Source: Anagrus nilaparvatae (Eukaryota; Arthropoda; Insecta; Hymenoptera; Mymaridae). From it: 64,000 bases of DNA. The stretch lies in assembly GCA_022575985.1 (NCBI GenBank), contig JAKSXM010000007.1, positions 34,040,501-34,104,500 on the forward strand. The letters run 5' to 3'. The notes under the pieces were generated by a model, which ran no database searches, was not told where the DNA came from, and saw nothing but the letters and a program-made list of their open reading frames with translations. The position numbers and the translations under genes are program-made. Shown here piece by piece: positions 1 through 10,124 of this stretch; the first letter of the stretch is position 1; every line of letters starts with the position of its first letter.

Positions 1-30
1 TAATACGTAAATATTTAAGAAATTTTAAAT

Positions 31-102
31 GGTACTGGTGGTCATGTGGTCGCAGTATCAAACTTCGAAAATTTCGTTCGCGGTTCAAATCCGTTGCAAT
101 AT
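31..102 (+). repeat. tRNA-like sequence, probable SINE head
   Basis: The stretch has a box-A-like TGGTCGCAGTA and a box-B-like GGTTCAAATCC at the spacing of a tRNA gene, followed by a long T run. No acceptor stem is evident, so it is not a working tRNA. It resembles the tRNA-like stretch at 39291-39362, which suggests a dispersed tRNA-derived SINE. The assignment is by eye. Confidence 0.45.
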
Positions 103-393
103 AATTTTTTTTTTTTTTTTTATATTTTTAAATTATTATAATAATAACAAATGAGAAATTTTATAAAAAAAATTTTTTTTTGCCATTAAGGCCCGCTAAT
201 TTCCATGACCACCCAGCTGTACAAAGTATACAACTGGGAGACCACCGGCGAACGCGGTCACCAGCTACGCCCCAGATTATTACTGGATAAACACACTTTA
301 AACCCCCGCGCTTGTTTGTCCCAAACCGGAACTCCTTTTTCAGGTATAACTTCAGTTAAGGACACGCAGCCTGGCCGCTGCCTTCCCCCCTGC

Positions 394-1221
394 CTAGTGC
401 CAGGAAGAGCTTTCTACGATAGAAAGCCTTCCCCTTTCTTTTTCAACAAGGTGGCTTTCACGTACTCTGCTAATTTGACCCACTTTTGGGACTCCGTAGC
501 ATTTCCTGGACCACTGACTCCAGCCTCCAAATCGGGAAGGGCAGGTGCCCCTCCACGTAGATTCGAAGAGTGTGTGCTCTACTGCATCCTTCACGCCTGG
601 GCAGTGTAAGCACACCTCTGTTGCCACCTTATGCCCATGTTTCAACATGACACGGAAATACCCGTGGCCAGTTAAAATTTGGGTAAGGAAAAAATCCACT
701 TCCCCATGTTGTCGTCCCATCCATGCCTGCAGATCTGAAATCAGTGTGCGCATCTATAGGGCATTTTCCTCTTCGCCTTTTTCCCATCGTTTCTGCCATT
801 CTTCAATAGAGCTGGAGCGGGCGCGAGGGGATGCCACTTCGCGCTCATCTAAGCTTTCGTAGATTAATTTTCGCTCCAATGCTAACAGGTCGATGGGTAT
901 CACCGAAGCAACAACCTGGATCGCCTCTAGGAATACCGTGTGGTATGCGCAGGCGATCCTCAGTGCCGTTTGCTTCTGTACAGAGGATATTTTGTGCCTG
1001 TACTTGGCAAATTTCGTAGTTTTCGCCCAGAACTCCGATCCGCAAAGCAGGACAGAGTTGACGACTGACATCAAAAGCCTTCGCTTTCCTGGTTTGGGCC
1101 CCCCTATGTTGGCCATGAGCCTTGACAGGGAGGATGCGACCGATGCTGCCTTTTCACACGAACTCTGAAATTGTTCCCAGAAGGTCAGCTGGTTATCAAG
1201 CTGAACTCCCAGGTATTTCAC
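394..1221 (-). pseudogene. R1 ORF2 C-terminal region, copy 1
   Basis: Two minus-strand reading frames (754-1221, then 394-753) encode the region after the RT. It includes the conserved KRRLLMSVVNSVLL segment, an ERKLIYES segment, and the C-terminal Cys/His motif (CLHCPG...VEHTLF). The same region occurs at 60730-61800 on the plus strand and in part at 58028-58350, so it is a repeat and not a host gene. A frame break near 753 and further lesions upstream make it non-functional. The 3' UTR runs on to about 183. Confidence 0.85.
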
Positions 1222-1252
1222 CGATGTTCTGGTTCAGATCGTGTGAGGGTTT

Positions 1253-1690
1253 TCAGCGTCGTCGATAACTACATCGAAGGTGAGAACCCTTCGACGGGTC
1301 AGCAGTACGATCTCTGTTTTTGGGATCGCAAGCTGGAGCCTGTGCTCGCCCATCCAGAGGTTGATCCGTCTCATGACTAGATTCAACCTCTCCTGGGTCA
1401 CTTTCATGTCCCTGCCAGTTATGGTCAGGCCACATCGTCGGCGTACCCCATCTGGGAAACTCCTTCCGGGAGATGGACGCGCAACAAGCCATCATAAAAG
1501 GCATACTACAGGTCCGGTCCGAGAACCGAATCTTGTGGCGATGCCTTCACTTAAAACCCTTTCACGCCTGCCATATAGCGTGTCGTAGAGCAGTCTCAGG
1601 TCTTGTAGGTAATCCTTTAGTACGTTACCCAGGTATCTGGACATCCGGAAATCGTACTCGAGAGACCGGATCATGTCATCCAACCTGGCC
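1253..1690 (-). pseudogene. R1 ORF2 reverse transcriptase palm/thumb, copy 1
   Basis: The minus-strand translation matches the RT region of the plus-strand copy at 60216-60720, including the ERVLSEGIATRF segment and the end of the palm domain. The reading is split between at least two frames (1492-1690 and 1253-1504). The YADD-containing stretch visible in copy 3 is shifted and damaged here. It begins directly beside a (TAA)n tract. It is a dead copy with no host role. Confidence 0.75.
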
Positions 1691-1797
1691 GTATTATTAT
1701 TGTTATTATTATTATTATTATTATTAATGGATATCATAAATTTAATGACGAAATTGAAATATTTAAAAATTTTTATTTCAAATTATTTAGACTTTAT
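1683..1797 (-). repeat. (TAA)n-tailed insertion inside R1 copy 1
   Basis: A (TAA)n tract preceded on the minus strand by an AT-rich segment separates two R1 RT fragments. R1 sequence on both sides repeats a GATGACATGAT..GGTCTCTC block, consistent with a target duplication of about 30 bp that has since diverged. The same AT-rich segment plus (TAA)n sits at the identical R1 position in copy 3 (60105-60217). It looks like the 3' end of a short retroelement. Confidence 0.55.
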
Positions 1798-2076
1798 TAG
1801 AGAGACCAAATCATGTCATCATAGCTAGCCGAGTTGAAAGCGTTTTTTACGTCCAATGTTACCAGAAGGACGTCCTTGCGAATTGCAGGCCGCTTTTCCC
1901 TCTCAGCCTCTACGGTATCCACGATACGCCGGATGGCGCCTATCGTGGAATGTCCTTCACGGAAGCCATGCTGCTCCTCGGAGCGACCACCGGCCTCTTC
2001 GATTGCTTTTCTAAGCCTTGCCCGGAGCATGCTCTCCATCACCTTACCAATGGTATTTAACATACACAAAGGTCTG
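1797..2076 (-). pseudogene. R1 ORF2 reverse transcriptase, central block
   Basis: The minus-strand frame reads CMLNTIGKVMESMLRARL, then EEQHGFREGHSTI, then LLVTLDVKNAFNSAS. These are the R1-type RT fingers-palm motifs, with the first catalytic Asp in TLDVKNAF. It continues, beyond the LTR insertion, the reading frame that ends at 8123. Removing the LTR element and one copy of the GTCTG target duplication makes the two parts continuous in frame. Confidence 0.85.
2072..2076 (+). other. Target site duplication of the BEL/Pao element, left copy
   Basis: GTCTG lies directly before the LTR start TGTTAAATAATG. The same five bases follow the 3' LTR at 8123-8127. Five-base duplications are usual for BEL/Pao elements. 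Confidence 0.85.
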
Positions 2077-2377
2077 TGTTAAATAATGCACTATATTAAA
2101 TATTAATAATATAATAATTATATAAATTTGGTAGTATGCGTGTATTTGTAGTATACGTACGTGTGTGCACAGAGTGTAAGCGCGTGCCTTGAGAAGTGGC
2201 GCACACTGCCCAGTCTTAGGACAACTGTCAAAGCAGTAGTTCACATTTTTTAATAATAAAGTTAATTAAGTTATTTAGTGCTGCAAAGTTATGAGTTATT
2301 GTTTTAATTTAATAATTTACATCACCATATCCTTTATTATCAATAATAAATATACAGTCCAGTACTCTTATCCAACA
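2077..2377 (+). repeat. 5' LTR of the BEL/Pao element
   Basis: The LTR starts TGTTAAATAATG and ends CTTATCCAACA. It carries the block beginning GTAGTATGCGTGTATTTG that recurs in the 3' LTR. Relative to the 3' LTR it has about 30 extra bases around 2168-2205. Confidence 0.88.
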
Positions 2378-2380
2378 TTC

Positions 2381-2398
2381 TGGTCCATCGTAGCCGTC
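2381..2398 (+). promoter_or_regulatory. Candidate primer binding site
   Basis: Three bases after the 5' LTR the sequence TGGTCCATCGTAGCCG begins with TGG, as expected for a stretch complementary to a tRNA 3' CCA end. The matching tRNA was not identified. Confidence 0.4.
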
Positions 2399-2399
2399 A

Positions 2400-3598
2400 A
2401 GAATTATTATAAAAGAAAAGAGCGAAGTGACCAAATATAATTCATCAACCGCATGGCGGCATAATTTATTTTATAAAAGGAGTTTTTTTTTGTCAAAAAG
2501 AAGTTTCTCACAGTGATTTTAATAACTAAAAAAGTGAAGACAAAAAAGTAAAAATTTACAAGTTAAAAAAAATTAAAAACTAAGTGAATTTGCTATTATA
2601 AAAACATGTGCACGGTTTTACCGGCATCATCTTTTCCGGCCGCCATTATAAGTCTTTAAGTAGACAATTATTTTGATAAATTTTTAATTTATTTATGGTG
2701 ATGTACATTGTTGTTTTCTTTTTAAAGTTGTCCTAAGAAACACGAAAAAAGTTAAAGTTAAATTAAAGTTAAAAAACATTTTTTTTATTTAAGTTCAGTT
2801 ACAAAAAAAAAAATTTTAAATGACTAATTAAAAAGAGAAAATTTAATTCAAAAAAATATAGTTCATCAAAAAAAAAAGATTAATAGAAAAATTTCAAATT
2901 TAAAAAGAAAAAAGAGTTTAAAAGAAGGACTCCATTATTGAGATTGTGACGTCATCAAGAAGAAGAAGTCCAAGAAATAACCAGAAGGGCCTGCGCAGTC
3001 AAGAAATCATATGTTTACATGTGTTTAAAAAATTTTCAAGTTCAAGAGGTACTGCACGCGCAACATTCCAGTTCCCTCTTCTGCCTTCTCTAATTTTTGG
3101 AGTTTTCTGCTATATGGGGGAGTCCATCATTTTTTCATCTCAAGGTTTTTTTTATAATACTTTCATTTTTTTTTAATTATAATTCTTACATGTGTTAAAT
3201 TCTTTTTTTAAACTTAAATAAAATTCAGGTTTATTATTTTTTTTTAAATTTAAAATTAAATTAATTATTTATTAAATAAAAATAGTTTAAAATAAAAAAA
3301 ATAAAGTTATATTATGTATTAAAAAAAAAAAAATTTTAGGTGTATTAAGATTAAGAAAAACATATATTTATGTATAAAAATTTTATTTTTTTTGAATTAG
3401 TTCAACGCACCGCGGTGTGAATCTTAAATTTATTATTTTTTTTTGTGTGAAAATAGTTTTATTAATAATAATAGAAAAATAAATTATGTTAAGCTTTATA
3501 ATACCTTTTCAATTATTTAAAACGTTAATTTATATTATTTATATTACACTCCTTTTACTTTTTTAACTGAAGATTTCTTTTGAAATTATATTTATTAG
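2400..3598 (+). other. AT-rich leader of the BEL/Pao element
   Basis: There is no convincing coding potential here. The stretch holds A and T runs and many stops. A 76-codon frame at 2946-3176 has low-complexity composition and no family signature, so it was not called as a gene. Confidence 0.6.
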
Positions 3599-3599
3599 T

Positions 3600-3892
3600 C
3601 AAGGAAAGGAGGTAAAATCTGGTAGCAGTAATTACTGCCAAGTCAGATCAACTTGAAACTTTTTGCAATTTGTCAAGAAAGGTGTCTAGTTCAGAATTAA
3701 ACAGCTTCCGTTGGTTGCCGTTGGGTGGGGGGGCCGGGGGGTGGAACTCAGTGGGCGGGGGGATTGAAAAAAAAAATAACCTAACCAATCGATAAATTAC
3801 CATAATTTAAGATAAAAACATTGATTGCAATCTTTCATAAAAATGCACCCCTTCCGAGTTATAGCGCAATGAAAAGTGTGATTTTTGCCAAA

Positions 3893-3923
<31 letters not shown>

Positions 3924-4505
3924 AGTTCTTTTAATTTTATTTGAAATCTGGTAGAATTGCAAAAAAAATTATATATTACTAATTTGAAGTATTTTCGTTG
4001 ACAAAGACAGTCTTTTTTTTTTGCGTACGATTAAAAATATTACTTTCACAAAAAAAATTATTCCTATCATTTTTCAAGATGATAAAATTGGGAAAATTTT
4101 GAGACCACTTAGAAGCGTTTAAAATAACCAGAAAAAAAGTTATGGGCAAAATAATTTTTTTTCCAAAATTTTTCATGCCAATTTTTTAGCGCCATCTGGG
4201 CTGAGTTGCTTCGAAAAAAAAATCCTTTCATGAAAAGTCAGAACACTTGTTCCTAAATATGTCCAGCAATTTTCAGCCCTATCGGGTAATTATTGTTTAT
4301 ATTTTGGCCTGATAAAGTTGGGTAAAATCGTGTATTTTTTAAAACATTCTCCACATTTGCCACATTTGGGACCAAGAGCAACCAACCAAACTTGTTTACT
4401 TCTGAACTAGACACCTTTCTTGACAAATTGCAAAATGTTTCAAGTTGATCTGACTTGCCAGTAATTACTGCTTCATTTTACCAAAAAATTTACTTCCTCT
4501 CTTGG
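3600..4505 (+). mobile_element. MITE with ~105-bp inverted repeats inside the BEL/Pao leader
   Basis: The left arm (about 3600-3705, starting CAAGGAAAGGAGGTAAAATC) is the reverse complement of the right arm (about 4403-4505). Both contain the GCAGTAATTACTG block and the GAACTAGACACCTTTC block. The centre holds a G-run tract (3714-3765), a long T run and no gene. A short frame at 3979-4176 is AT-rich and probably chance. No clear target duplication was found. Confidence 0.75.
3714..3765 (+). other. G-run tract, possible G-quadruplex
   Basis: Several runs of three to seven G occur within about 50 bases (GGGTGGGGGGGCCGGGGGG, then GTGGGCGGGG). They stand out against the AT-rich surroundings. The arrangement fits the usual four-run G-quadruplex pattern, which is a sequence prediction only. 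Confidence 0.5.
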
Positions 4506-5492
4506 ATAATATATTATTGAAATATTTTTTATTTATTAAGAATGATAATTTATTAATGGATGTTAACAAGTTATTAGTTAGTTTGTTGATGGTCTTTTTG
4601 AATTTTCATTTAAAAATTTTAAATGTACTATTTTTTTTCAAAGTTTATTGATTTTTTTATTGGGTGTTTTTTAATAAAAAATATCCTGGGCAAGTTTTTA
4701 TTATCCTTTGTGATGATCAGTTTATTAGTTTACTTGTAAAAATTTAGTTTTTCAGTTTTGCAGAATTCTTTCAACAAAAAAGAAGAGAAATATTTTAGTT
4801 TCAGTTATTATACATTTTTCTAAAGTTTTTACAGTTATTTTTTATTTTTCTTTTCTTTCGGTGAGAAAACCTGTATCAGTTACTCAGTTTTAGGAATTAT
4901 TATTGATGATTTAATTAAAATAGGTTTTCATTTATGCAATTTAAATTTTACCATTTACAAGAAATTAAAAATTGGTGAAATTTGCTGCATGAGTTTGGAG
5001 GACCCATTGAGTTTCCTTTCTGAAGAAAAAGTTAATTACTAGTTTTCTTTTTTTAGTTAAAAAAGATTGTAGTTAGTTTATTTTTTTTTCTTTTTTTTCA
5101 GAAGGGTCTCGATGAGAAAATCTTTTTTTGGGATTGTTCTCATGGGAACTCTTGCATATTTATATGTAGCACAGTTTTTTCAATAATTCCAACAAGAGTT
5201 TGACTAGTTCGGTTTATGCAGTATTTTTCATTGATTTTTTTTTTCTTTGAAATTTTTGCATATTCTATTATTATATAGTTTTTTTTACTCAGTTATTTTG
5301 CGCATTTAGTTATTTTGTTTAGTTTATTCGCGCAAATAGTTATTTATATGTTTCGTTAGAAGTTTGCATACTTAAACAATTAAACTTTTTCTTATATTAA
5401 TATACGTTAGTTAAAATGGCAAAAAGTTTAATTTTAGAGCAAAATTCGATTTCGAGAATGGGAATGAAAGCATATACAATACTTCTACCCGT

Positions 5493-5967
5493 TTGGAAAA
5501 TTTGAATGACATGTGGTTTCATTTTGAGGAAAATCATTATACAATTTTAAGTATAGCTAATTCTGATAAAACAAATTATATAAAACATAATACTTTTGAT
5601 TCTGTTGAACAAAGTGATTTAAAAAATAAACGTCAGTTTAATGAATTTATAGCAACCAATGACCCTCAAAATGATAACTCACATAGATCTTCACGTTTTG
5701 CCACTGAAAATAATTTGGAAAAATTGGAAAGAATCCCTATCCCAAAATTTAATGGTAGTTTTACGGAATGGGAGAATTTCCGAGACATGTTTAAATCTTT
5801 AGTTATTGATAAAAGTTATTCTGATGTTTTTAAGTTATATTATTTGAAATCCAGTTTACAGGGTGAAGCCCTTCAGTTAGTTAATTCATATAGTATTACA
5901 AATAATAACTTTGTTTTCGTTTGGGGAAAGTTAGTCGACAAATTTGAAAATACGAGGCGGTTAGTTA
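5493..5967 (+). pseudogene. BEL/Pao gag, N-terminal fragment
   Basis: The translation contains the block typical of BEL/Pao Gag (DUF1759-like): IPIPKFNGSFTEWENFRDMF, followed by a YYLKSSLQGEALQLV stretch. These recall the 'PKFxGxxxEWxxFxDxF' and 'YLKSSLxGEAxxLI' signatures of the family. The frame is interrupted at 5965-5968 by a MITE flanked by TTAA. The start is uncertain: an ATG at 5416 opens a different frame, so there is a lesion upstream. The frame after 5968 is MITE sequence, not Gag. Confidence 0.8.
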
Positions 5968-5968
5968 A

Positions 5969-6700
5969 GGCCGGCACTTCCTCTAGAACCGAAAAAAAAA
6001 CGAAAATTTTTTTTTTTTTTTTAGATCTTGAAAAACATTTCAAAAATATACACAAAAAATTTCAGATCAATATCTTTATTATTTACCGAGTTATATGCTT
6101 TTATAGAGGGTTGCGCGAGATGAAGATATTCAAGGATTATATCATTTTTTTTTTACTTCAAAAAACTTTAAAAGCGTTTTTCTCGAAAGAACGTTTCATG
6201 AGTTTGTGTACACGATTACTCAAAATCTACTCGAACAATCATCACCAAAATTTATATATAAGTTTATAATAACATTTGCTTCGATATGAATGAAAGGGAT
6301 TTTTAAAATAGGTTTTCAAAAAATTTTTATTAGCAAAAAAAAAAAAAAAAAGAAAGAAAAATTTGGCTTTTTTTTTCTAAAGTGAATAATTTTTTAAATA
6401 AGTAAAAATTAAAAATTCTGCCTCATTCATATCGAAGGTATTTACATAAATAAAAAAAAAAAAAAAAAATTGTTTGTTCCCGATGATCCTGGTGGGGGCT
6501 AGAATGTACACAAAAAAAAAAGGTCTTTCGCGGGAGTTACTACGGCCGCCATTTTGAATATTCAAAAAAAAAAAAAAATGTACTTTTAAATAAATTACCT
6601 TTCAGTTAAAAAAAATTTTAAGTCTCTGTGATTATTATTTCTACCCGAAAAAATTATTACAAAATCCCTTTCTTTTTCCCTTGTAAAGGAAGTGCCGGCC
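5969..6700 (+). mobile_element. MITE with TTAA target duplication, inserted in gag
   Basis: The ends are inverted repeats starting GGCCGGCACTTCC (left) and ending GGAAGTGCCGGCC (right), with weaker pairing beyond. TTAA lies on each side (5965-5968 and 6701-6704). Removing the element with one TTAA makes the gag frame continuous, so this is a precise insertion. TTAA duplications suit piggyBac-type or Kolobok-type transposases. The terminal sequence is not one I can assign. An internal inverted pair (near 6283 and 6425) adds secondary structure. There is no coding capacity. Confidence 0.85.
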
Positions 6701-6704
6701 TTAA

Positions 6705-7421
6705 TTCACATTTAGCTACATATTTTAATTTAAAAGCTATGAAAATAGAGTCCTCTGCCGAATTAAAACGAATTTTGAATAGTATTACAGCTTCTATACA
6801 GGCTTTAGAAGCTTTAAAAAGAAATACCAAATATTGGGATGATATGCTAGTTTTTCATTCAATCTCTTTTTGATTTGGATACTCGTAAACAATGGGAAAA
6901 ATATGTTGGAAATTTAAAAAATTCAGAAGAACCTCTCTTATTTTCAGATTTACTTAGAGTTATAGAAAATCATGTTGTTGTTTTAGAGTCAATCGAAGAT
7001 AACACGGTAAATAATTTTAATAAATCATCAATAAATGTTACAAATAATGACTCAAAAAAAAGATAATCAAATCAAGTGTATTATATGCAACAAAGATCAT
7101 TTCTTTTTCTTTTGCGATATTTTTTTGAACAAAACTCTACTTGAAAGAAAAGAATTCGTGGCTAGTAAACATAGATGTTTCAATTGTTTAGGATTGCATA
7201 TGCTGCCTGAATGTAAATCGGAAAAAAGATGTAAGTTTTGTCAAAAAAATCATCACTTTACATTGCATTTTTCTAATCAGTCAGATGATTATAACATCAG
7301 TCAAAATTTTGACTCTAATTTAATTAAAAATCTACATTTGTCTACTGATAATAAGAATGTAGAAGAAAATTTAAAATTTATTTATAGTGACAATGAAAAT
7401 TGTCCTTTTTCTAATTCCTGA
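6705..7421 (+). pseudogene. BEL/Pao gag, C-terminal fragments with three zinc knuckles
   Basis: Gag resumes directly after the TTAA and runs to 6868. It shifts frame into 6875-7066 (TRKQWEKYV...), then again into 7035-7421. The last part has three Cys/His knuckle-like motifs: CIICNKDHFFFFC, CFNCLGLHMLPEC and CKFCQKNHHFTLH. This is the arrangement after the Gag core in BEL/Pao polyproteins. At least two frameshifts besides the MITE disable it. No protease or RT follows before the 3' LTR at 7849. Confidence 0.8.
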
Positions 7422-7848
7422 CGATAGCTTACCTCTGGGTAAATGCCTTATGGCCTTATGCCTAGATTCTGAAAATTTGCCCAGGGAATGACGGTTTAAT
7501 AAGAGTTGATAAATTGAAAACCGCTACAACTTAATTAACTAGACGAATAAACAAGCTAATTTTGTTTTCAAAATATAAAAGAAATAGCAAAGGTATAGTT
7601 TTTTTTGTACTAAAATTGTAAATATTTTTGTAAAAATTGTAAATAATGTAATTTTTTTGGAATGAATGTATGCATGTGTGAAACTTTTAATATAAATTTA
7701 CGTAAAAAACTTGTGTATAATAAAAAATAAAGTGTATTGTGATTTATTTATTTTTTCTGTAAAAAATTAAGGGTTAAAATTTTAAATTTTATTTTAATTG
7801 ATTTTCAAATTATTTTAATATGTAGATAAAAAGTAATAAAATTTTTCA
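7422..7848 (+). other. 3' internal non-coding region of the BEL/Pao element
   Basis: No RT, RNase H or integrase sequence is present between the Gag remnant and the 3' LTR. The pol region has been lost. No clear polypurine tract precedes 7849. Confidence 0.65.
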
Positions 7849-8122
7849 TGTTAATTTATTTTCCATGCTATATATTAAATATTAATAATATAATAATTAT
7901 ATAAGTTTAGTAGTATGCGTGTATTTGCAGTATACGTGCGTGTGTACACAGTGCCCAGTCTTAGGACAACTGTCAAAGCAGCAGTTCACATTTTTTAATA
8001 ATAAAGTTAATTAAGTTATTTAGTGCTGCAAAGTTATGAGTTATTGTTTTAATTTATTAATTTACATCACCATATCCTTTATTTCCAATATTAAATATAC
8101 AGTCCACTACTCTTATCCAACA
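7849..8122 (+). repeat. 3' LTR of the BEL/Pao element
   Basis: The LTR starts TGTTAATTTATT and ends CTTATCCAACA. It is colinear with the 5' LTR except for the missing ~30-bp block and an altered first ~30 bases. The target duplication GTCTG follows at 8123-8127. Confidence 0.88.
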
Positions 8123-8770
8123 GTCTGTATGATGATGGAGAGTCCGGGGATCCTCCCTTGCCCCTGTTCAAGAGCACGAGACATGCCACCTTCCTCTGCT
8201 TCGGGAAAACTCCCGCCACCAAGCACGCATTGAAAATACTTAGCAGGATACCAGGGATTACTTTGACCGCTCTTTTGAGCACTTCTACTGGTATCCCGTT
8301 TGGCCCCGGTGCCTTGCCATTTTTCATGGCCTTGATGGCCTTGACCATCTCGCCTTCACTGAACAGCGGCACTTCCTCCCTGGGTATCACCCTCAACCAA
8401 GTTTTCCCGGATGGGCCTTTCAGAGAAGAGAGCAGCGACGATCCGTTCGGTTGACAACGCGTCCATCATGTTGTCAGACTCCGGTTCAACTTGCCACGAC
8501 TTTGTAACCTAGGCCCCAGGGGTCCTTGTTTACATCATCGCGTAATGAACGCAGACATCGAGCCTTGGTTCGCCGGATGGCCTTGGCTAGCAGGCGTTTG
8601 GCGTCCTTGTGCTCCTGAGAGAGCACACAGCAGCCTCAGGTCTGTCCCGTGCTCTTTGCGCCCTTCGTCGCGTCCTGTGGCATTCCTTTTGGAGCTCAGC
8701 TATTACACTGGTTTTCTCCCTTTTCCAGGGCCTTCGGCGAGACATCGAGGCACCACAAGCTCCACGTAGA
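8123..8770 (-). pseudogene. R1 ORF2, endonuclease-RT linker and RT N-terminus, copy 1
   Basis: The minus-strand reading from 8770 down shows the R1 linker in broken frames. From 8396 to 8123 it reads an intact RT N-terminal block: MVKAIKAMKNGKAPGPNGIP followed by a VLKRAVKVIPGILLSIFNACL stretch and FPKQRKVACLVLL. It runs into the LTR insertion at 8122 in the middle of the S-Y-R-P-L block. Frame breaks around 8460-8700 make the linker unreadable as one ORF. Confidence 0.85.
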
Positions 8771-8774
8771 GACG

Positions 8775-9580
8775 TTAAGAGAGATAAGTTAATAGAGACG
8801 TTACTTTCTTAACTAAGATTTCAGCCTCGCGGGGACTTGTTGCATCTCCATGCCAAGCGGGGATCGACGCTGACTCGATTCGAAGATACTCTTTGAATCT
8901 GTCTTCGTCCATCTTTGGAACGTTCCAACCCAGGGGGCGCCTCCTGTACGGAGGTCGTTGTGAGGTTCCTTCCAATACCCGAAAGGCTATGTAATTGTGA
9001 TCGCTACCATTGTAGTCATCCATCACCCTCCAGTCGCCTATTTTCCCAGACACAGCTTCTGTTGCGAAAGTTATGTCCGAGATAGAGGCACCCCATCCCG
9101 CCCTTTCGTAGGTGGGCCTGATACTTCTATTTTGGACCAATAGTTTGCATCTAGTGGCCATTTCGAGCACCATTCGTCCCCTAGGGTTGGTCGTTGGAAT
9201 GCCCCATTCCAAGGCCCTGGCGTTAGAATCTCCAGCAAAGGTGACGCCACCAGTCATAGATCAGACCGTGCTCTCGATGCCGGCCAGATTTGTAGCCAGC
9301 TCTGCTGAGCTGTCGTTCGGGGAGAGATAGCAACTTATATAAGTTGTCTCCCCGCACTTGGCCCAAACGTGGCATTTCCCTTTCCCTTTTTGGGTAAGGG
9401 ACGTTTGGGCTCTACCTTGCAGCCATATGGCGCAGCAGTCGGTGTCATCGGAGATCCACTATTTGTGGTTCATGTTGTAAGATTGCTCGCTTAGTAAGAG
9501 GATATTTGAATCCTCTTCGCGAGCAATCTGTTCCAACAACGCACCAGCTCGCATGGCTTGATTCATGTTCCCTTGTAGAA
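8775..9580 (-). pseudogene. R1 ORF2 AP-type endonuclease, copy 1
   Basis: The 8775-9257 frame shows endonuclease motifs: TFAGDSNARALEWG (the GDxNA motif), a SISDITFA segment, and GSDHNYI (the catalytic SDH motif). Upstream fragments near 9480-9590 give the start of the domain (IQVLQGNMNQAMRAGALLEQ) and part of the strand that ends in LLLSEQ. A stop or frame break near 9460 separates them. The domain nicks target DNA for target-primed reverse transcription in this family. Confidence 0.85.
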
Positions 9581-9586
9581 CCTGGA

Positions 9587-10124
9587 TCATTTCCGACGAC
9601 ACCTGTTTCTTGCCACAGCCAGAGCCTCCCGGTAACTTGGGCAGTTTCTCTCTCCAGGATAGTGCTTCGTGGAGCACTTATCCTTTCTGGTCTTGCAGAG
9701 GAAGCACTCGGGCTTTTCCTTGCTGTACTCTGTTCTCTTATGGCCATCTTCGCCACACTTGAGACACGTTTTACTTCTGTCTGGGCCTTTGCAGACGTAT
9801 TGGCTATGGCCATAGTCCAGACATTTGTAGCAGCGCCTTACGTCTGCACGGAGACGCACTCTACTCGATGCCCAGCCAATCTGGATTTTGAACTTTTTAG
9901 CCAGGTATAAAGCGTCCGCTTCCAGTAGGTCAACAACTGCCATATGGCTGGTTGTCGCTTTCGTTTTGAAAATGGTGACCTCAAGTAGGTCACTATTTTC
10001 CTTGCCAATAGCCTTGGCAACGGCCAATTGGATCTCCTGCTCCTTCGTGACCCCATCTAAGTCTCAAACTTCAAGCTTGAGCATTGGGATCAGATCATGA
10101 ACATTCGATTCAGGGCCCGTAACA
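9587..10124 (-). pseudogene. R1 ORF1 (Gag) C-terminal part with CCHC knuckles, copy 1
   Basis: The minus-strand frame 10027-9587 contains CYKCLDYGHSQYVC, CLKCGEDGHKRTEY (last Cys replaced by Tyr) and a third Cys-rich motif starting CFLC. R1-clade Gag normally carries three such knuckles for binding the element RNA. Upstream, the same frame continues to 10124 but with an in-frame TGA near 10063. It ends at the foldback insertion and resumes at 11584. Confidence 0.85.

Larger units (their letters stand above)
2077..8122 (+). mobile_element. BEL/Pao-type LTR retrotransposon, non-autonomous, with nested MITEs
   Basis: Two related LTRs (2077-2377 and 7849-8122), both running from TGTT to AACA, enclose a gag-like region and no recognisable RT, integrase or protease. 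It sits in the RT of R1 copy 1 with a GTCTG target duplication. The internal region holds a long AT-rich leader (2378-5415), a MITE (about 3600-4505), a broken gag (5493-7421) and a TTAA-flanked MITE (5969-6700). The 301- and 274-bp LTRs differ by an indel of about 30 bp and by substitutions, so the insertion is not recent. It must have relied on another element's polymerase. Confidence 0.85.
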
